This document shows, piece after piece, positions 45,641-53,418 of a stretch of DNA of 64,000 bases (positions within the stretch are counted from its first letter, which is position 1; every line of letters starts with the position of its first letter). The notes below the pieces were generated by a model, which saw only the letters and a program-made list of their open reading frames with translations, had not been told where the DNA came from and did not search any database. The stretch comes from Tenacibaculum mesophilum (GTDB lineage Bacteria; Bacteroidota; Bacteroidia; Flavobacteriales; Flavobacteriaceae), in assembly GCF_003867075.1 (NCBI RefSeq), contig NZ_CP032544.1:1978001-2042000 (forward strand), read 5' to 3'. A program made the translations under genes and the position numbers.

Positions 45641-46216
45641 TTAATTTTTAATTATTGATTGTTGTTCAATACCTGAGACTACTGTTCCTTCATTAGTCAC
45701 AACATCCCTTTCTATTTCTAGTAATGTTATTTTGTAAAGTACAGATGGGTACTGCTTACCTCCTAGAGTTCCCCATATATAATTTAACTCTTCAAAAGAA
45801 GGTGTATATAGTTGAGTAATAAATTTAAACGTCTTTAGGTCTCCTAATCCATCTATACCTTCAAAGTTGGTGTTTTGATGTGTGAATACTTTTTTCCCCT
45901 GAAAAAAGGCTAATATTTTTGTTAAACTCTTTAAAGATTCAGCATAACTGGATTTATCTACACTGAATAAAACATAAAGGTTTAAATATACTTTTGGGTT
46001 TCTGTAACTAACTGTAGTTCCTTCTACACGATTGTTAGAAGTATTTTTTAGCGCAAATTCTTCTTGTGTATTGATTAATGTTAATGAAATATCTGGAGTG
46101 TTTGCTGGGGAATTTCCATCTCCGTCCGCCATAGCTATATTTGATAGGTCTACAGCTTTTTCATCGAAATAATCATTTAATTCTTCGGTAATGATTTGTA
46201 ATATTTCAAAAATCAT
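45641..46216 (-). CDS. eCIS terminator/cap protein, DUF4255 (Afp16/Pvc16-like)
   Basis: This 191-aa protein shows the DUF4255 pattern: IFEILQIITEELNDYF, PDISLTLINTQEEFALKN, NPKVYLNLYVLFS, and YIWGTLGGKQYPSVLYKITLLEI. In Afp16/Pvc16 the protein caps the tube and helps stop elongation. It is first in the operon; the 282 bp before it hold the regulatory region. In Afp and PVC loci this gene comes late, so its leading position is a rearrangement relative to them. Confidence 0.9.
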   Translation of the reverse strand: MIFEILQIITEELNDYFDEKAVDLSNIAMADGDGNSPANTPDISLTLINTQEEFALKNTSNNRVEGTTVSYRNPKVYLNLYVLFSVDKSSYAESLKSLTKILAFFQGKKVFTHQNTNFEGIDGLGDLKTFKFITQLYTPSFEELNYIWGTLGGKQYPSVLYKITLLEIERDVVTNEGTVVSGIEQQSIIKN

Positions 46217-46387
46217 TTTAATAGTAAGTTTGGTTAGTTTTGCTTGTAGATTGAAGGGTTAGCAATCAGACATTGTAAAATTAATCGCTCTTACCAAGAG
46301 TAACCGCAATGAAAAACTCTTTTAAAAAAGTAGTTTCTCCTAAATATTTTCTAATAGAATTACAGGTAGTAAAAAGGGGGAAATCAC

Positions 46388-46410
46388 CCTTACTTTTTTA
46401 AATAGTAAGG
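46388..46410. promoter_or_regulatory. Inverted repeat upstream of the eCIS operon
   Basis: CCTTACT and AGTAAGG are separated by 9 nt, 172 bp before the first eCIS gene. A second short hairpin (CTCTT-ACC-AAGAG, about 46288-46300) lies between it and the gene. No TAnnTTTG element is seen on the minus strand of 46217-46442. These may be regulator sites or leader structures. Confidence 0.35.
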
Positions 46411-46442
46411 CTTAAATTTTGGAGATACCTAGTAAGTAAAAC

Positions 46443-46474
46443 AAAAAACTCCTTACATAATGTATGCAAGGAGT
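46443..46474 (-). terminator. Intrinsic terminator after gldA
   Basis: On the minus strand ACTCCTTGCATA / TATGTAAGGAGT form a 12-bp stem with one wobble pair, followed by TTTTTTG. It separates the folA-gldA unit from the eCIS operon. Confidence 0.9.
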
Positions 46475-46498
46475 CTTTCTTTTTAGGTTGTTATTTTT

Positions 46499-47392
46499 CT
46501 ATTGAGTTAACTCTCTAAATAAACTTTCTAAGTTTTTGTTTTCGGTATTTAGCCCTAGAATTTTTAATCCGTTTTCTTGTGCAAAATCAAAAATTACAGG
46601 ACGCATATCGTCAACTGAATTAAAAACGAGTATCCAATTATTTTCTAGAGTGTTTTTGTACGATATTATATTGGGTAAACGTTTTATAAACTGCTCTTCC
46701 AATTTATAATCAAACGTTACTTTAATTACTTGTTCATTATCTGTTTTAAGTTCTGAAATAAGTTTATTAATTACTATTTCTCCTTTATTAATAATTATAA
46801 CTCTGTCACACATAGCCTCTACTTCTTGCATAATGTGTGTAGATAACAATACTGTTTTATCTTTTCCTAGCTCTTTTATTAATTCACGGATGTCAACCAA
46901 TTGATTTGGGTCTAATCCTGTAGTAGGTTCATCTAAAATTAACACTTCTGGGTTGTGTAAAATAGCAGCAGCTAAACCTACACGCTGACGGTATCCTTTA
47001 GATAATTGATTTATTTTCTTATGTGCTTCAATCGTTAACCCTACTTTTTCAATAGTTTCATTAATTTTAGACTTTTCTACGTTGTGTAAAGATGCTTGAA
47101 ACTGTAAATATTCACGCACATACATATCTAAATATAACGGATTATGTTCAGGCAAATAACCTATTTTTTTTTGCGCATCTATAGGATTCGAAATTACATC
47201 AATTCCACTAACCAATACAGTTCCTTCTGAAGGCTGAATAAATCCTGTTAAGATTTTCATTGTTGTAGATTTGCCCGCTCCATTGGGGCCTAAAAACCCT
47301 ACTATTTCTCCTTTTTTTGCTGAAAAAGAAATATTATTAACCGCCTTTTGTGTTCCGTATCTTTTTATTATTGAGGTAAGTTCTATCGACAT
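46499..47392 (-). CDS. gldA: Gliding motility ABC transporter ATP-binding subunit GldA
   Basis: This 297-aa protein is an ABC ATPase with Walker A GPNGAGKST (35-43), signature LSKGYRQ (130-136), Walker B LILDEPTTGLD (151-161) and H-loop STHIMQEVE. The length, the C-terminal regulatory extension after about 215 and the gene's lone position without membrane subunits match GldA of gliding flavobacteria, which works with GldF and GldG encoded elsewhere. It is needed for gliding in Flavobacterium johnsoniae, although some gliders lack it. It is last in a four-gene unit with the GNAT and folA genes. Confidence 0.85.
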   Translation of the reverse strand: MSIELTSIIKRYGTQKAVNNISFSAKKGEIVGFLGPNGAGKSTTMKILTGFIQPSEGTVLVSGIDVISNPIDAQKKIGYLPEHNPLYLDMYVREYLQFQASLHNVEKSKINETIEKVGLTIEAHKKINQLSKGYRQRVGLAAAILHNPEVLILDEPTTGLDPNQLVDIRELIKELGKDKTVLLSTHIMQEVEAMCDRVIIINKGEIVINKLISELKTDNEQVIKVTFDYKLEEQFIKRLPNIISYKNTLENNWILVFNSVDDMRPVIFDFAQENGLKILGLNTENKNLESLFRELTQ

Positions 47393-47399
47393 TTAGTTC

Positions 47400-47861
47400 T
47401 TATGATTTCAGCTGAATTTTCACAGCATTTAATATTGATGAATCGAGCTTTTCTTTTTCAAAAACGGTGAATCCTAGTTTCTTATAAAAGCCTATTGGTG
47501 ATTTATATGGTTGCTCATTTTCTTTTACATAACTTTCCTCTATGACTACCCAACCATTTAATTTATTATGCCTCTTTTTTAACTTTTCAATTAATCTTTT
47601 TCCTATTCCTTTTCCTTGAATTTCTGTATCTAAAATCATCGCAAACCAACATTCTCCTTCACGAATAAAATCACAACACCAACCCAGTACTCGATTCTTT
47701 TCAAGGACTAAAAGGTGGTTTTTATTCTTTAACGATCCTAAATATTCATTGAAGTCTTTATTACTTTTCTGTGCAATTACATAGGGGTATTCACGATTCC
47801 AAAGTAACCTAACCTGTTCTTTAAAAAGTGGAGATAATTTATTTACTTCTTTAAATTCCAT
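47400..47861 (-). CDS. GNAT family N-acetyltransferase
   Basis: In this 153-aa protein, the acetyl-CoA loop is EIQGKGIGKRLIEKLKKRH (about residues 80-98, Q/G-x-G-x-G). The end SPIGFYKKLGFTVFEKE is the usual C-terminal strand-helix. The N-terminal half contains LWNREYPY and an aromatic WCCDFIREGECWFAMILD segment. The substrate is unknown. Its start overlaps the folA stop by one base and gldA follows 7 bp later, so all three are translated from one mRNA. Confidence 0.82.
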   Translation of the reverse strand: MEFKEVNKLSPLFKEQVRLLWNREYPYVIAQKSNKDFNEYLGSLKNKNHLLVLEKNRVLGWCCDFIREGECWFAMILDTEIQGKGIGKRLIEKLKKRHNKLNGWVVIEESYVKENEQPYKSPIGFYKKLGFTVFEKEKLDSSILNAVKIQLKS

Positions 47862-48346
47862 TACCTTCTTTCATAAGAAACGAAGCTATAATCGTATTTA
47901 TTTTTATCGTCAGCTTTAAAGTCTTCCCTTGCTACTTCTTTCCATATTCCCATATCTATTTCAGGGAAAAAAGCATCTGCTTCGAATTCGTGATGTAAAA
48001 CAGTTATATCTAACCTATCAACTAAGTTTTGTTCTAGAGCATCCTTATAAATTTGTGCTCCTCCTATAATAAATGCATCCTTTCCACCCGTTAACTCTAT
48101 GGCTTGCTCAATACTGTTGGCAATTAAACAGCCATCAATAAAGTAGTTGTTATTTCTAGTGATGATTATGGATGTACGGTTAGGTAAAGGTTTTCCAATA
48201 CTTTCAAAAGTATTGCGCCCCATTAAAATAGGATGTCCTGTCGTAACTTTTTTAAAACGTTTTAAATCGGCAGGTAGGTGCCAAATTAAATCATTATCTT
48301 TTCCTAACGCATTATTTTTTGCAATTGCAGCGATGAGTGTAATCAT
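47861..48346 (-). CDS. folA: Dihydrofolate reductase
   Basis: This 161-aa enzyme reduces dihydrofolate with NADPH. Motifs are LIAAIAKNNALGKDNDLIWHLPADLKRFK with the active-site acid D27, PILMGRNTFESIGKPLPNR, and FIIGGAQIYKDAL with the NADPH-binding GG. The C-terminal strands end YDYSFVSYERR. It works together with thyA about 270 bp upstream on the same strand, which produces its substrate; the small gene at 48365 lies between them. Confidence 0.97.
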   Translation of the reverse strand: MITLIAAIAKNNALGKDNDLIWHLPADLKRFKKVTTGHPILMGRNTFESIGKPLPNRTSIIITRNNNYFIDGCLIANSIEQAIELTGGKDAFIIGGAQIYKDALEQNLVDRLDITVLHHEFEADAFFPEIDMGIWKEVAREDFKADDKNKYDYSFVSYERR

Positions 48347-48364
48347 AAATTTAATATGTGTTGC

Positions 48365-48550
48365 TTACATGTTTTTCACCCATTCTTTAATATATCCTGT
48401 AAGATCTCGTTTCTCTGTTGTAGCTTCTTCAAAAGTTTCATTTCTCATGTTATCAACCAATGTATGAATTGCTTTTAATACATTTTCATCGTTAATTTCA
48501 GCTATTTTGTCGTAGAGATCTTCTTTTAAAACATCAACGTCTATATTCAT
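48365..48550 (-). CDS. Small hypothetical protein, first gene of the folA unit
   Basis: This 61-aa acidic helical protein shows LKEDLYDKIAEINDENVLKAIHTLVDN. The pattern resembles the N-terminus of some small antitoxin-like proteins in Bacteroidetes, but no toxin gene lies beside it and I do not assign it. A -7 element (TAGCTTTG on the minus strand, 48578-48585) lies 28 bp upstream, and folA starts 18 bp downstream. Position and promoter support expression. Confidence 0.55.
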   Translation of the reverse strand: MNIDVDVLKEDLYDKIAEINDENVLKAIHTLVDNMRNETFEEATTEKRDLTGYIKEWVKNM

Positions 48551-48577
48551 TTTTATAACTTTTTTGGTGGTTTCTTA

Positions 48578-48585
48578 CAAAGCTA
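48578..48585 (-). promoter_or_regulatory. -7 promoter element of the folA-gldA unit
   Basis: Minus-strand TAGCTTTG matches TAnnTTTG and lies 28 bp before ATG 48550. Confidence 0.4.
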
Positions 48586-48614
48586 CTAAACAATATATAT
48601 AAAATAAAGTTAAA

Positions 48615-49439
48615 TTATACTGCTACAACTCCTTTTATATGTGGATGCGGGTCATAACCAAGTAACTCAAAATCTTCAAAAGTAAATTCTTCAATATTTT
48701 TTATGGCTGGATTTATTTTCATTTTCGGAAGAGGTCTCAATTCGCGTGATAATTGCAACTCTAATTGCTCCATATGATTATTATATATATGAGCATCGCC
48801 AAATGTATGAATAAATTCTCCTGCTTCATAACCACAAACTTGAGCAACCATCATTGTAAATAAAGCATACGATGCTATATTAAAGGGAACTCCTAAAAAT
48901 ATATCTGCACTACGTTGGTACAATTGGCATGAAAGTTTCCCATCTGCTACATAAAATTGAAAAAAAGCATGACATGGTGGAAGTGCTGCTTTACCATTCA
49001 CTACATTTTCTGCAAATGACTTTGATGTATCTGGTAACACAGAAGGGTTCCATGCAGACACTAACATCCTACGGCTGTTTGGATTACTTTTTAAGGTTTC
49101 AATGACTTCTTTTAATTGATCTACTTCATCACTATTCCAATTACGCCACTGATGTCCGTACACTGGACCTAAATCACCATTTTCGTCAGCCCATTCATTC
49201 CATATACGTACACCATTTTCTTGCAAATACTTAATATTTGTATCACCTTTTATAAACCATAGTAATTCATAAATAATCGATTTTAGGTGTAACTTCTTAG
49301 TTGTTACCATAGGAAACCCTTCACTTAAATCAAATCGCATTTGATATCCAAAAACACTTTTAGTTCCTGTTCCTGTTCTATCTCCTTTCTCGTTTCCGTT
49401 TTCTAAAACGTGTTTTACTAAATCGTGATACTGCTTCAT
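48615..49439 (-). CDS. thyA: Thymidylate synthase
   Basis: This 274-aa enzyme makes dTMP from dUMP using methylene-tetrahydrofolate. Seen are the N-terminal [35 protein letters not shown], the catalytic C156 in [33 protein letters not shown] and HIYNNH. The start is ATG 49439; a longer frame to 49481 adds residues before the family start. It lies about 270 bp from folA, which recycles its product. Length and motifs are normal. Confidence 0.98.
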   Translation of the reverse strand: MKQYHDLVKHVLENGNEKGDRTGTGTKSVFGYQMRFDLSEGFPMVTTKKLHLKSIIYELLWFIKGDTNIKYLQENGVRIWNEWADENGDLGPVYGHQWRNWNSDEVDQLKEVIETLKSNPNSRRMLVSAWNPSVLPDTSKSFAENVVNGKAALPPCHAFFQFYVADGKLSCQLYQRSADIFLGVPFNIASYALFTMMVAQVCGYEAGEFIHTFGDAHIYNNHMEQLELQLSRELRPLPKMKINPAIKNIEEFTFEDFELLGYDPHPHIKGVVAV

Positions 49440-49492
49440 CCTTCTGCTTTTAATCGTTAAAATTCTTGAACTGTTTAACAACGTAAAAATAA

Positions 49493-49523
49493 AAAAGCAT
49501 CTACAAAAAATGTAGATGCTTTT
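49493..49523. terminator. Terminator between the cysteine-rich peptide gene and thyA
   Basis: AAAAGCATCTACA / TGTAGATGCTTTT is a perfect 13-bp stem with a 5-nt loop. On the minus strand it is followed by TTTATTTTTA. It ends the small peptide gene and insulates thyA. Confidence 0.9.
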
Positions 49524-49553
49524 AAAATTATATTAATAAGTTATCAACTATAA

Positions 49554-49736
49554 CTATGCCCAAACGCAAGTTCCGTTACTTTGACAGTAACCGTAGTCAC
49601 AAAACTCTTGACCATTTGCAAATCTTGTACAACACATGCGTGTACCTTTACAATAGGTATAACGACCTCCGCTAACTTGGTTTTGCTCATTTTTTGATAA
49701 CACTTTAATTCCTTTTAAACTTTTAAGTTTATTCAT
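49554..49736 (-). CDS. Double-glycine leader, cysteine-rich peptide precursor
   Basis: This 60-aa peptide has an N-terminal leader (MNKLKSLKGIKVLSKNEQNQ-VSGG) that matches bacteriocin/natural-product precursors with a Gly-Gly cleavage site at 23-24. The remaining 36 residues are Cys-, Gly- and aromatic-rich with Cys at 29, 35, 36, 46, 51 and 57, and end CVWA. Bacteroidetes often encode such precursors away from their C39-peptidase ABC exporter. No exporter, modification or immunity gene is adjacent here. It has its own promoter element and terminator. The precursor type is well supported; antimicrobial or signalling activity is not known. Confidence 0.75.
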   Translation of the reverse strand: MNKLKSLKGIKVLSKNEQNQVSGGRYTYCKGTRMCCTRFANGQEFCDYGYCQSNGTCVWA

Positions 49737-49793
49737 GATAGATTTAATTTGGGGGTTAATATTGGTATAAATATATCAAAAAAAAAGAATAAA

Positions 49794-49801
49794 CAAAACT
49801 A
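49794..49801 (-). promoter_or_regulatory. -7 promoter element of the cysteine-rich peptide gene
   Basis: Minus-strand TAGTTTTG matches TAnnTTTG, 57 bp before ATG 49736. This leaves an A/T-rich leader of about 50 nt. Confidence 0.45.
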
Positions 49802-49841
49802 TTGTATTAAAAAACAACCAATTACCTATAACCTTTTATTT

Positions 49842-51587
49842 TTATCCTATAATCATCCCTGCTATGGTTGCAGACATTAGCGAAGCAATTGTACCTCCAA
49901 CTAGGGCTTTCATTCCAAACTCAGATAAATTTTTACGTTGACCTGGTGCTAAAGAACCTATTCCTCCTATTTGAATTCCTATAGAAGCAAAATTGGCAAA
50001 ACCGCACAACATATACGTAGCCATAATTACTGACTTGTTATAGGTTAAATGTGTAGCGCTTGCTGCATTTTTTAAATCAGCTAACTGGATATATCCTACA
50101 AACTCACTTGCAGCTAATTTAATACCTAATAGCTGTCCCATTAATGCCATATCTTCTTTAGCAACACCAATTAACCACATTAAAGGAGCGAAAGCATAAC
50201 CTAAAATAAATTCTAATGACAATGCTTCATAAGGTGTAGTTCCTTCAATTAATTTATTCAAGGAAGTAAATTTCCAATCAAAATATTCAATTCCATCAAA
50301 ACCTCCTATACTTCCTAAAATACCATTTATCATGGCTATAAAAGCAATAAAAACTAATAACATAGCTGCAACATTCATTGCCAATTGTAAGCCTTCAGTT
50401 GTTCCATTAGCTATAGCATCTAAAATATTTGAACCAATTTTTTCTGATGAAACTTGTACATCTGTATTTACTTCTTCAGTTTGTGGGTATAATATCTTGG
50501 AAATGATAATAGCTCCTGGTGCTGCCATTACAGATGCTGCTAATAGGTGTTTTGCATATAATAAGCGTAACGCTTCATCATCTCCTCCTAAAAACCCTAT
50601 ATAAGCTGCTAATACTGCTCCTGCTACGGTTGCCATTCCTCCTATCATTACTAACAAGATTTCAGAACGGTTCATTTTTTCTAAGTATGCCTTAATTAAT
50701 AAAGGTGCTTCTGTTTGACCTAAGAAAATATTTCCTGCTACTGATAAACTTTCAGCTCCTGATATTTTTAAAAACTTAGATAATAACCAAGCTAAGCCTT
50801 TTACTACTTTTTGTATTAGTCCTAAATAAAACAATACTGATGTTAATGCCGAGAAAAATATAATGGTAGGTAGTACTTGAAAAGCAAAGATGAATCCAAA
50901 AGAATCCATATCAGCAACTAAACCGCTAAATAAAAACTCACTTCCTGCTCTTGTAAAGTCTAACACACTTACAAACAAGCCTCCAACTAGCTCAAATGTT
51001 TTTTGAACAAAAGGAACTTTTAAAACCCCAATTGCTATTAATAACTGAAAAGCCAACCCTAATCCTACTGTTTTCCAATCAATACCTCTTCGGTTTGCAC
51101 TAAATAAAAAAGCAATAATTAGTAATGTTATCATCCCTAGAGCTCCTCTCCACAAACTTTGCATCGAAAAACCTTGACTTGGAATTATCTTTTTTGTTTT
51201 ACTGACTACTTCTTCAACGTCTTTCCCTAAAACAACTATTGGTTCTGTTGTGAAATTATATAGTATGTTTTTTTCTGAGAGAGTTAAAACTTCATCTGTT
51301 AATTCAACCACGTTGTAATAACGAACTGTATCGTTGGGTTGCTTGTAGTTAAAAATTAATAAGTTGTTTTGATGAATATAGTTTCCTGAAGCTTGTAAAC
51401 TATCTTTTTCTACTAAAGAGTATGTAAAGTTTCCTTCTGATAAAGTAAAAATATCTGTAGGATCTATAGAAACAATTGAATCTCCTTCTGTTGTTGTAAT
51501 TGATGAGAAATTCCACTTTTTTTCAATGCTTTGGCTAAAAGTTATCATCGTAACGCAAAGCATTATGAAAGTAAATAGTTTCTTCAT
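49842..51587 (-). CDS. CNT-family nucleoside transporter with exported N-terminal lipocalin-like domain
   Basis: In this 581-aa protein, residues 1-18 form a signal peptide ending FSQ, and about 20-130 is a small beta-rich domain resembling lipocalin-like calycin domains (KWNFSSITTTEGD, then ASGNYIHQNNLLIFNY). The rest, about 140-581, is a concentrative nucleoside transporter: GNIFLGQTEAPLLIKAYL (the CNT QTEAP-type motif), MATVAGAVLAAYI, and LAASEFVGYIQL. It takes up nucleosides with Na+ or H+. The periplasmic extension may capture substrate. It lies 15 bp behind the DUF151 gene. The N-terminal fusion is known to me from other flavobacteria. Confidence 0.88.
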   Translation of the reverse strand: MKKLFTFIMLCVTMITFSQSIEKKWNFSSITTTEGDSIVSIDPTDIFTLSEGNFTYSLVEKDSLQASGNYIHQNNLLIFNYKQPNDTVRYYNVVELTDEVLTLSEKNILYNFTTEPIVVLGKDVEEVVSKTKKIIPSQGFSMQSLWRGALGMITLLIIAFLFSANRRGIDWKTVGLGLAFQLLIAIGVLKVPFVQKTFELVGGLFVSVLDFTRAGSEFLFSGLVADMDSFGFIFAFQVLPTIIFFSALTSVLFYLGLIQKVVKGLAWLLSKFLKISGAESLSVAGNIFLGQTEAPLLIKAYLEKMNRSEILLVMIGGMATVAGAVLAAYIGFLGGDDEALRLLYAKHLLAASVMAAPGAIIISKILYPQTEEVNTDVQVSSEKIGSNILDAIANGTTEGLQLAMNVAAMLLVFIAFIAMINGILGSIGGFDGIEYFDWKFTSLNKLIEGTTPYEALSLEFILGYAFAPLMWLIGVAKEDMALMGQLLGIKLAASEFVGYIQLADLKNAASATHLTYNKSVIMATYMLCGFANFASIGIQIGGIGSLAPGQRKNLSEFGMKALVGGTIASLMSATIAGMIIG

Positions 51588-51602
51588 TTTTAATATTTTA
51601 AA

Positions 51603-52211
51603 TTAAGAACGTTTGCTGATTTCATCACGAATTCTAGCTGCCAACTCATAATTTTCATTGGCTACAGCATCGTTAAGTTGTTCGTGTAATTCTTTAAGTG
51701 ACAAGTGTGAGTAATTATCCTTTCCTTCTTCTTCTATTGAAAACTCGATTTCATCTTCATCAGATTCTAAATCTTCTTCAATTGTTAATTCTTCATCCAT
51801 TTTTAGATAAATACCTGCTTTATCTAAAATGTTTTCATATGTAAAAATTGGAGCTTCAAATCGAACTGCCAATGCTATAGCATCTGATGTTCTTGTATCA
51901 ATAACCTCTTCTATTCCTTCTCTTTCACAAATTAAGCTTGAATAAAATACTCCATCAACTAACTTGTGTATAATTACTTGTTTAACGGTGATAGAGAATC
52001 GATCAGAAAACGTTTTAAATAAATCGTGAGTAAGTGGTCTTGGTGGACGGATTTCTTTTTCTAAGGCTATTGCTATTGATTGTGCCTCAAACGCTCCTAT
52101 GATTATAGGAAGTGTTCTGGTTCCCTCCATTTCACTTAGCACTAAAGCATATGCCCCACTTTGTGTTTGGCTATACGAAATCCCTTTTATAGTTAGTTTA
52201 ATTAAACTCAT
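51603..52211 (-). CDS. DUF151 bifunctional nuclease family protein with UVR-like tail
   Basis: This 202-aa protein has a DUF151 domain (about 1-135) with LPIIIGAFEAQSIAIALE, RPLTHDLFKTF and DTRTSDAIALAVRFEAPIFT. An acidic linker (about 140-165) and a C-terminal UVR-type segment LKELHEQLNDAVANENYELAARIRDEI follow. Members have reported DNase/RNase activity in plants and bacteria, but the cellular task is unclear. ATG 52211 is preferred over a non-ATG extension to 52217. It forms a unit with the CNT transporter gene. Confidence 0.88.
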   Translation of the reverse strand: MSLIKLTIKGISYSQTQSGAYALVLSEMEGTRTLPIIIGAFEAQSIAIALEKEIRPPRPLTHDLFKTFSDRFSITVKQVIIHKLVDGVFYSSLICEREGIEEVIDTRTSDAIALAVRFEAPIFTYENILDKAGIYLKMDEELTIEEDLESDEDEIEFSIEEEGKDNYSHLSLKELHEQLNDAVANENYELAARIRDEISKRS

Positions 52212-52235
52212 GTACAATCAATCATCATAAAATAC

Positions 52236-52281
52236 AAAAAAACTGTCTAAATTTAGGCCTTTTGCTTAAAATTTTAGACAG
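52236..52281 (-). terminator. Terminator after etfA
   Basis: On the minus strand CTGTCTAAAATTT and AAATTTAGACAG pair (one bulge) around a 13-nt loop, followed by a run of seven T. It ends the etfB-etfA unit 79 bp after etfA and lies just upstream of the DUF151 gene. Confidence 0.85.
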
Positions 52282-52359
52282 CCTTCTAAAGTGGGCACAA
52301 TTTACTAAAAATTATGAGTTGAACTCTAATTTCTAGAAAAAGAAAAAATTACCACTATT

Positions 52360-53313
52360 TTATGCTTGTTTAAAAGCTTTTAATTTTTCTACTAACTGAG
52401 GTACAACTTCAAAAGCATCACCAACAATACCATAATCGGCAGCTTTAAAGAAAGGTGCTTCTGGATCTGTGTTAACAACGACTTTTACCTTAGATGCGTT
52501 AATTCCTGCTAAATGCTGAATTGCACCTGAAATACCTATAGCTATGTATAAGTTTGAAGCTACAGGCTTACCAGTTTGACCAACGTGTTCGCTATGAGGA
52601 CGCCATCCTAAATCAGATACAGGCTTAGAACATGCAGTTGCAGCACCTAAAACATCAGCTAACTCTTCAACCATTCCCCAGTTTTCAGGTCCTTTTAAAC
52701 CTCTACCTGCAGAAACAACAATATCAGCATCAGCAATAGTAACTTTACCAGTTGCTCTATTAATATTTTCAGATTTCACTCCTAATTCAGGTAATGTAGC
52801 ATCAAAACTCTCAGTAGAACCACTTACCGGATTTTCATGTGCTCCATATGAGTTTTTAGCAACACCCACTACTTTGTTATCAGTTGAAATTTCAGTATTG
52901 TTGAAGCCTTTATTTGAGAATGCTTTTCTCTTAACAACAAAAGGACTAGTGCTACTTGGTAATGCTACCGCATTTGAAGCATATCCAGCTTCTAAAGCTA
53001 CAGCTACTAACGGTCCTACAGTTAATCCATCAACACTAGAATCGATAATTACCGTGTTAGCTCCTTTTGCTTCTGCTACTTGTTTAATAATTGAAGCATA
53101 TGCTTTAGCATTGAATGAAGATAAGTCATTCTTTACCTCTACTACTTTCTCTGCTCCGTAAGTATATAATTCAGAAGCATCACCTCCATTAATAGTTAAC
53201 ACTACTAAGTCGCTTCCTAATTGTTCTGCTACTTTTTTTCCGTATGAAACAACTTCAAAAGCTGTTTTTTTGAATTTTCCTTCCGATGAATCGGCAAAAA
53301 CTAATACAGACAT
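52360..53313 (-). CDS. etfA: Electron transfer flavoprotein alpha subunit
   Basis: This 317-aa protein (also named FixB) binds FAD through the C-terminal domain: VSAGRGLKGPENWGMVEELADVL, then VGQTGKPVASNLYIAIGISGAIQHLAGI and VVNTDPEAPFFKAADYGIVGD. The N-terminal domain (about 1-180) pairs with EtfB. ETF passes electrons from acyl-CoA and other dehydrogenases to ETF-quinone oxidoreductase. It follows etfB by 105 bp. The gap holds a 7-bp inverted repeat (GTTAGTG/CACTAAC) but no clear terminator. Confidence 0.97.
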   Translation of the reverse strand: MSVLVFADSSEGKFKKTAFEVVSYGKKVAEQLGSDLVVLTINGGDASELYTYGAEKVVEVKNDLSSFNAKAYASIIKQVAEAKGANTVIIDSSVDGLTVGPLVAVALEAGYASNAVALPSSTSPFVVKRKAFSNKGFNNTEISTDNKVVGVAKNSYGAHENPVSGSTESFDATLPELGVKSENINRATGKVTIADADIVVSAGRGLKGPENWGMVEELADVLGAATACSKPVSDLGWRPHSEHVGQTGKPVASNLYIAIGISGAIQHLAGINASKVKVVVNTDPEAPFFKAADYGIVGDAFEVVPQLVEKLKAFKQA

Positions 53314-53418
53314 ATTTATTTATTTTTTAGTCGTTAGTGGTCAGTTTTTAATCATTAACTAAGCACTAACAAGTATTTTTATTCTTTCTTTTAAACTCTA
53401 TTAAAACAGTTCAACTGA

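Larger units (their letters stand above)
17382..46216 (-). other. Extracellular contractile injection system (eCIS) locus, 18 genes
   Basis: All 18 genes run on the minus strand, with overlaps or gaps of at most about 50 bp. Structural parts in order are DUF4255 terminator, sheath, two tube proteins, DUF5908, LysM adaptor, VgrG-like spike, PAAR, gp25, baseplate J, Pvc12-like, PKD fibre-slot protein, tape measure and AAA+ ATPase, matching the Afp/PVC order. A CIS-type tape measure, AAA+ ATPase and DUF4157 protein separate it from a T6SS and from a phage, and no TssJLM membrane complex, ClpV, capsid or terminase genes are present. There is one sheath gene, as in MAC and AlgoCIS, not three as in Afp/PVC. 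Confidence 0.93.

Noticed and set aside
17382..46216. Prophage interpretation of the tail-like genes
   Set aside because: No capsid, portal, terminase, integrase or replication genes are present, and the CIS tape measure, AAA+ ATPase and DUF4157 protein point to an eCIS.
46309..46401. 30-codon plus-strand frame starting ATG upstream of the eCIS operon
   Set aside because: Too short, low-complexity Lys/Phe content, no promoter element, and it crosses the inverted repeats; more likely part of the regulatory region.
49440..49481. N-terminal extension of thyA
   Set aside because: Thymidylate synthases begin at MKQYHDL-type sequence; the extra 14 residues are not family-like.
53314..53418. 7-bp inverted repeat between etfB and etfA as a terminator
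   Set aside because: The loop is about 25 nt and no T-run follows in the direction of transcription, so it is probably chance or a weak structure.
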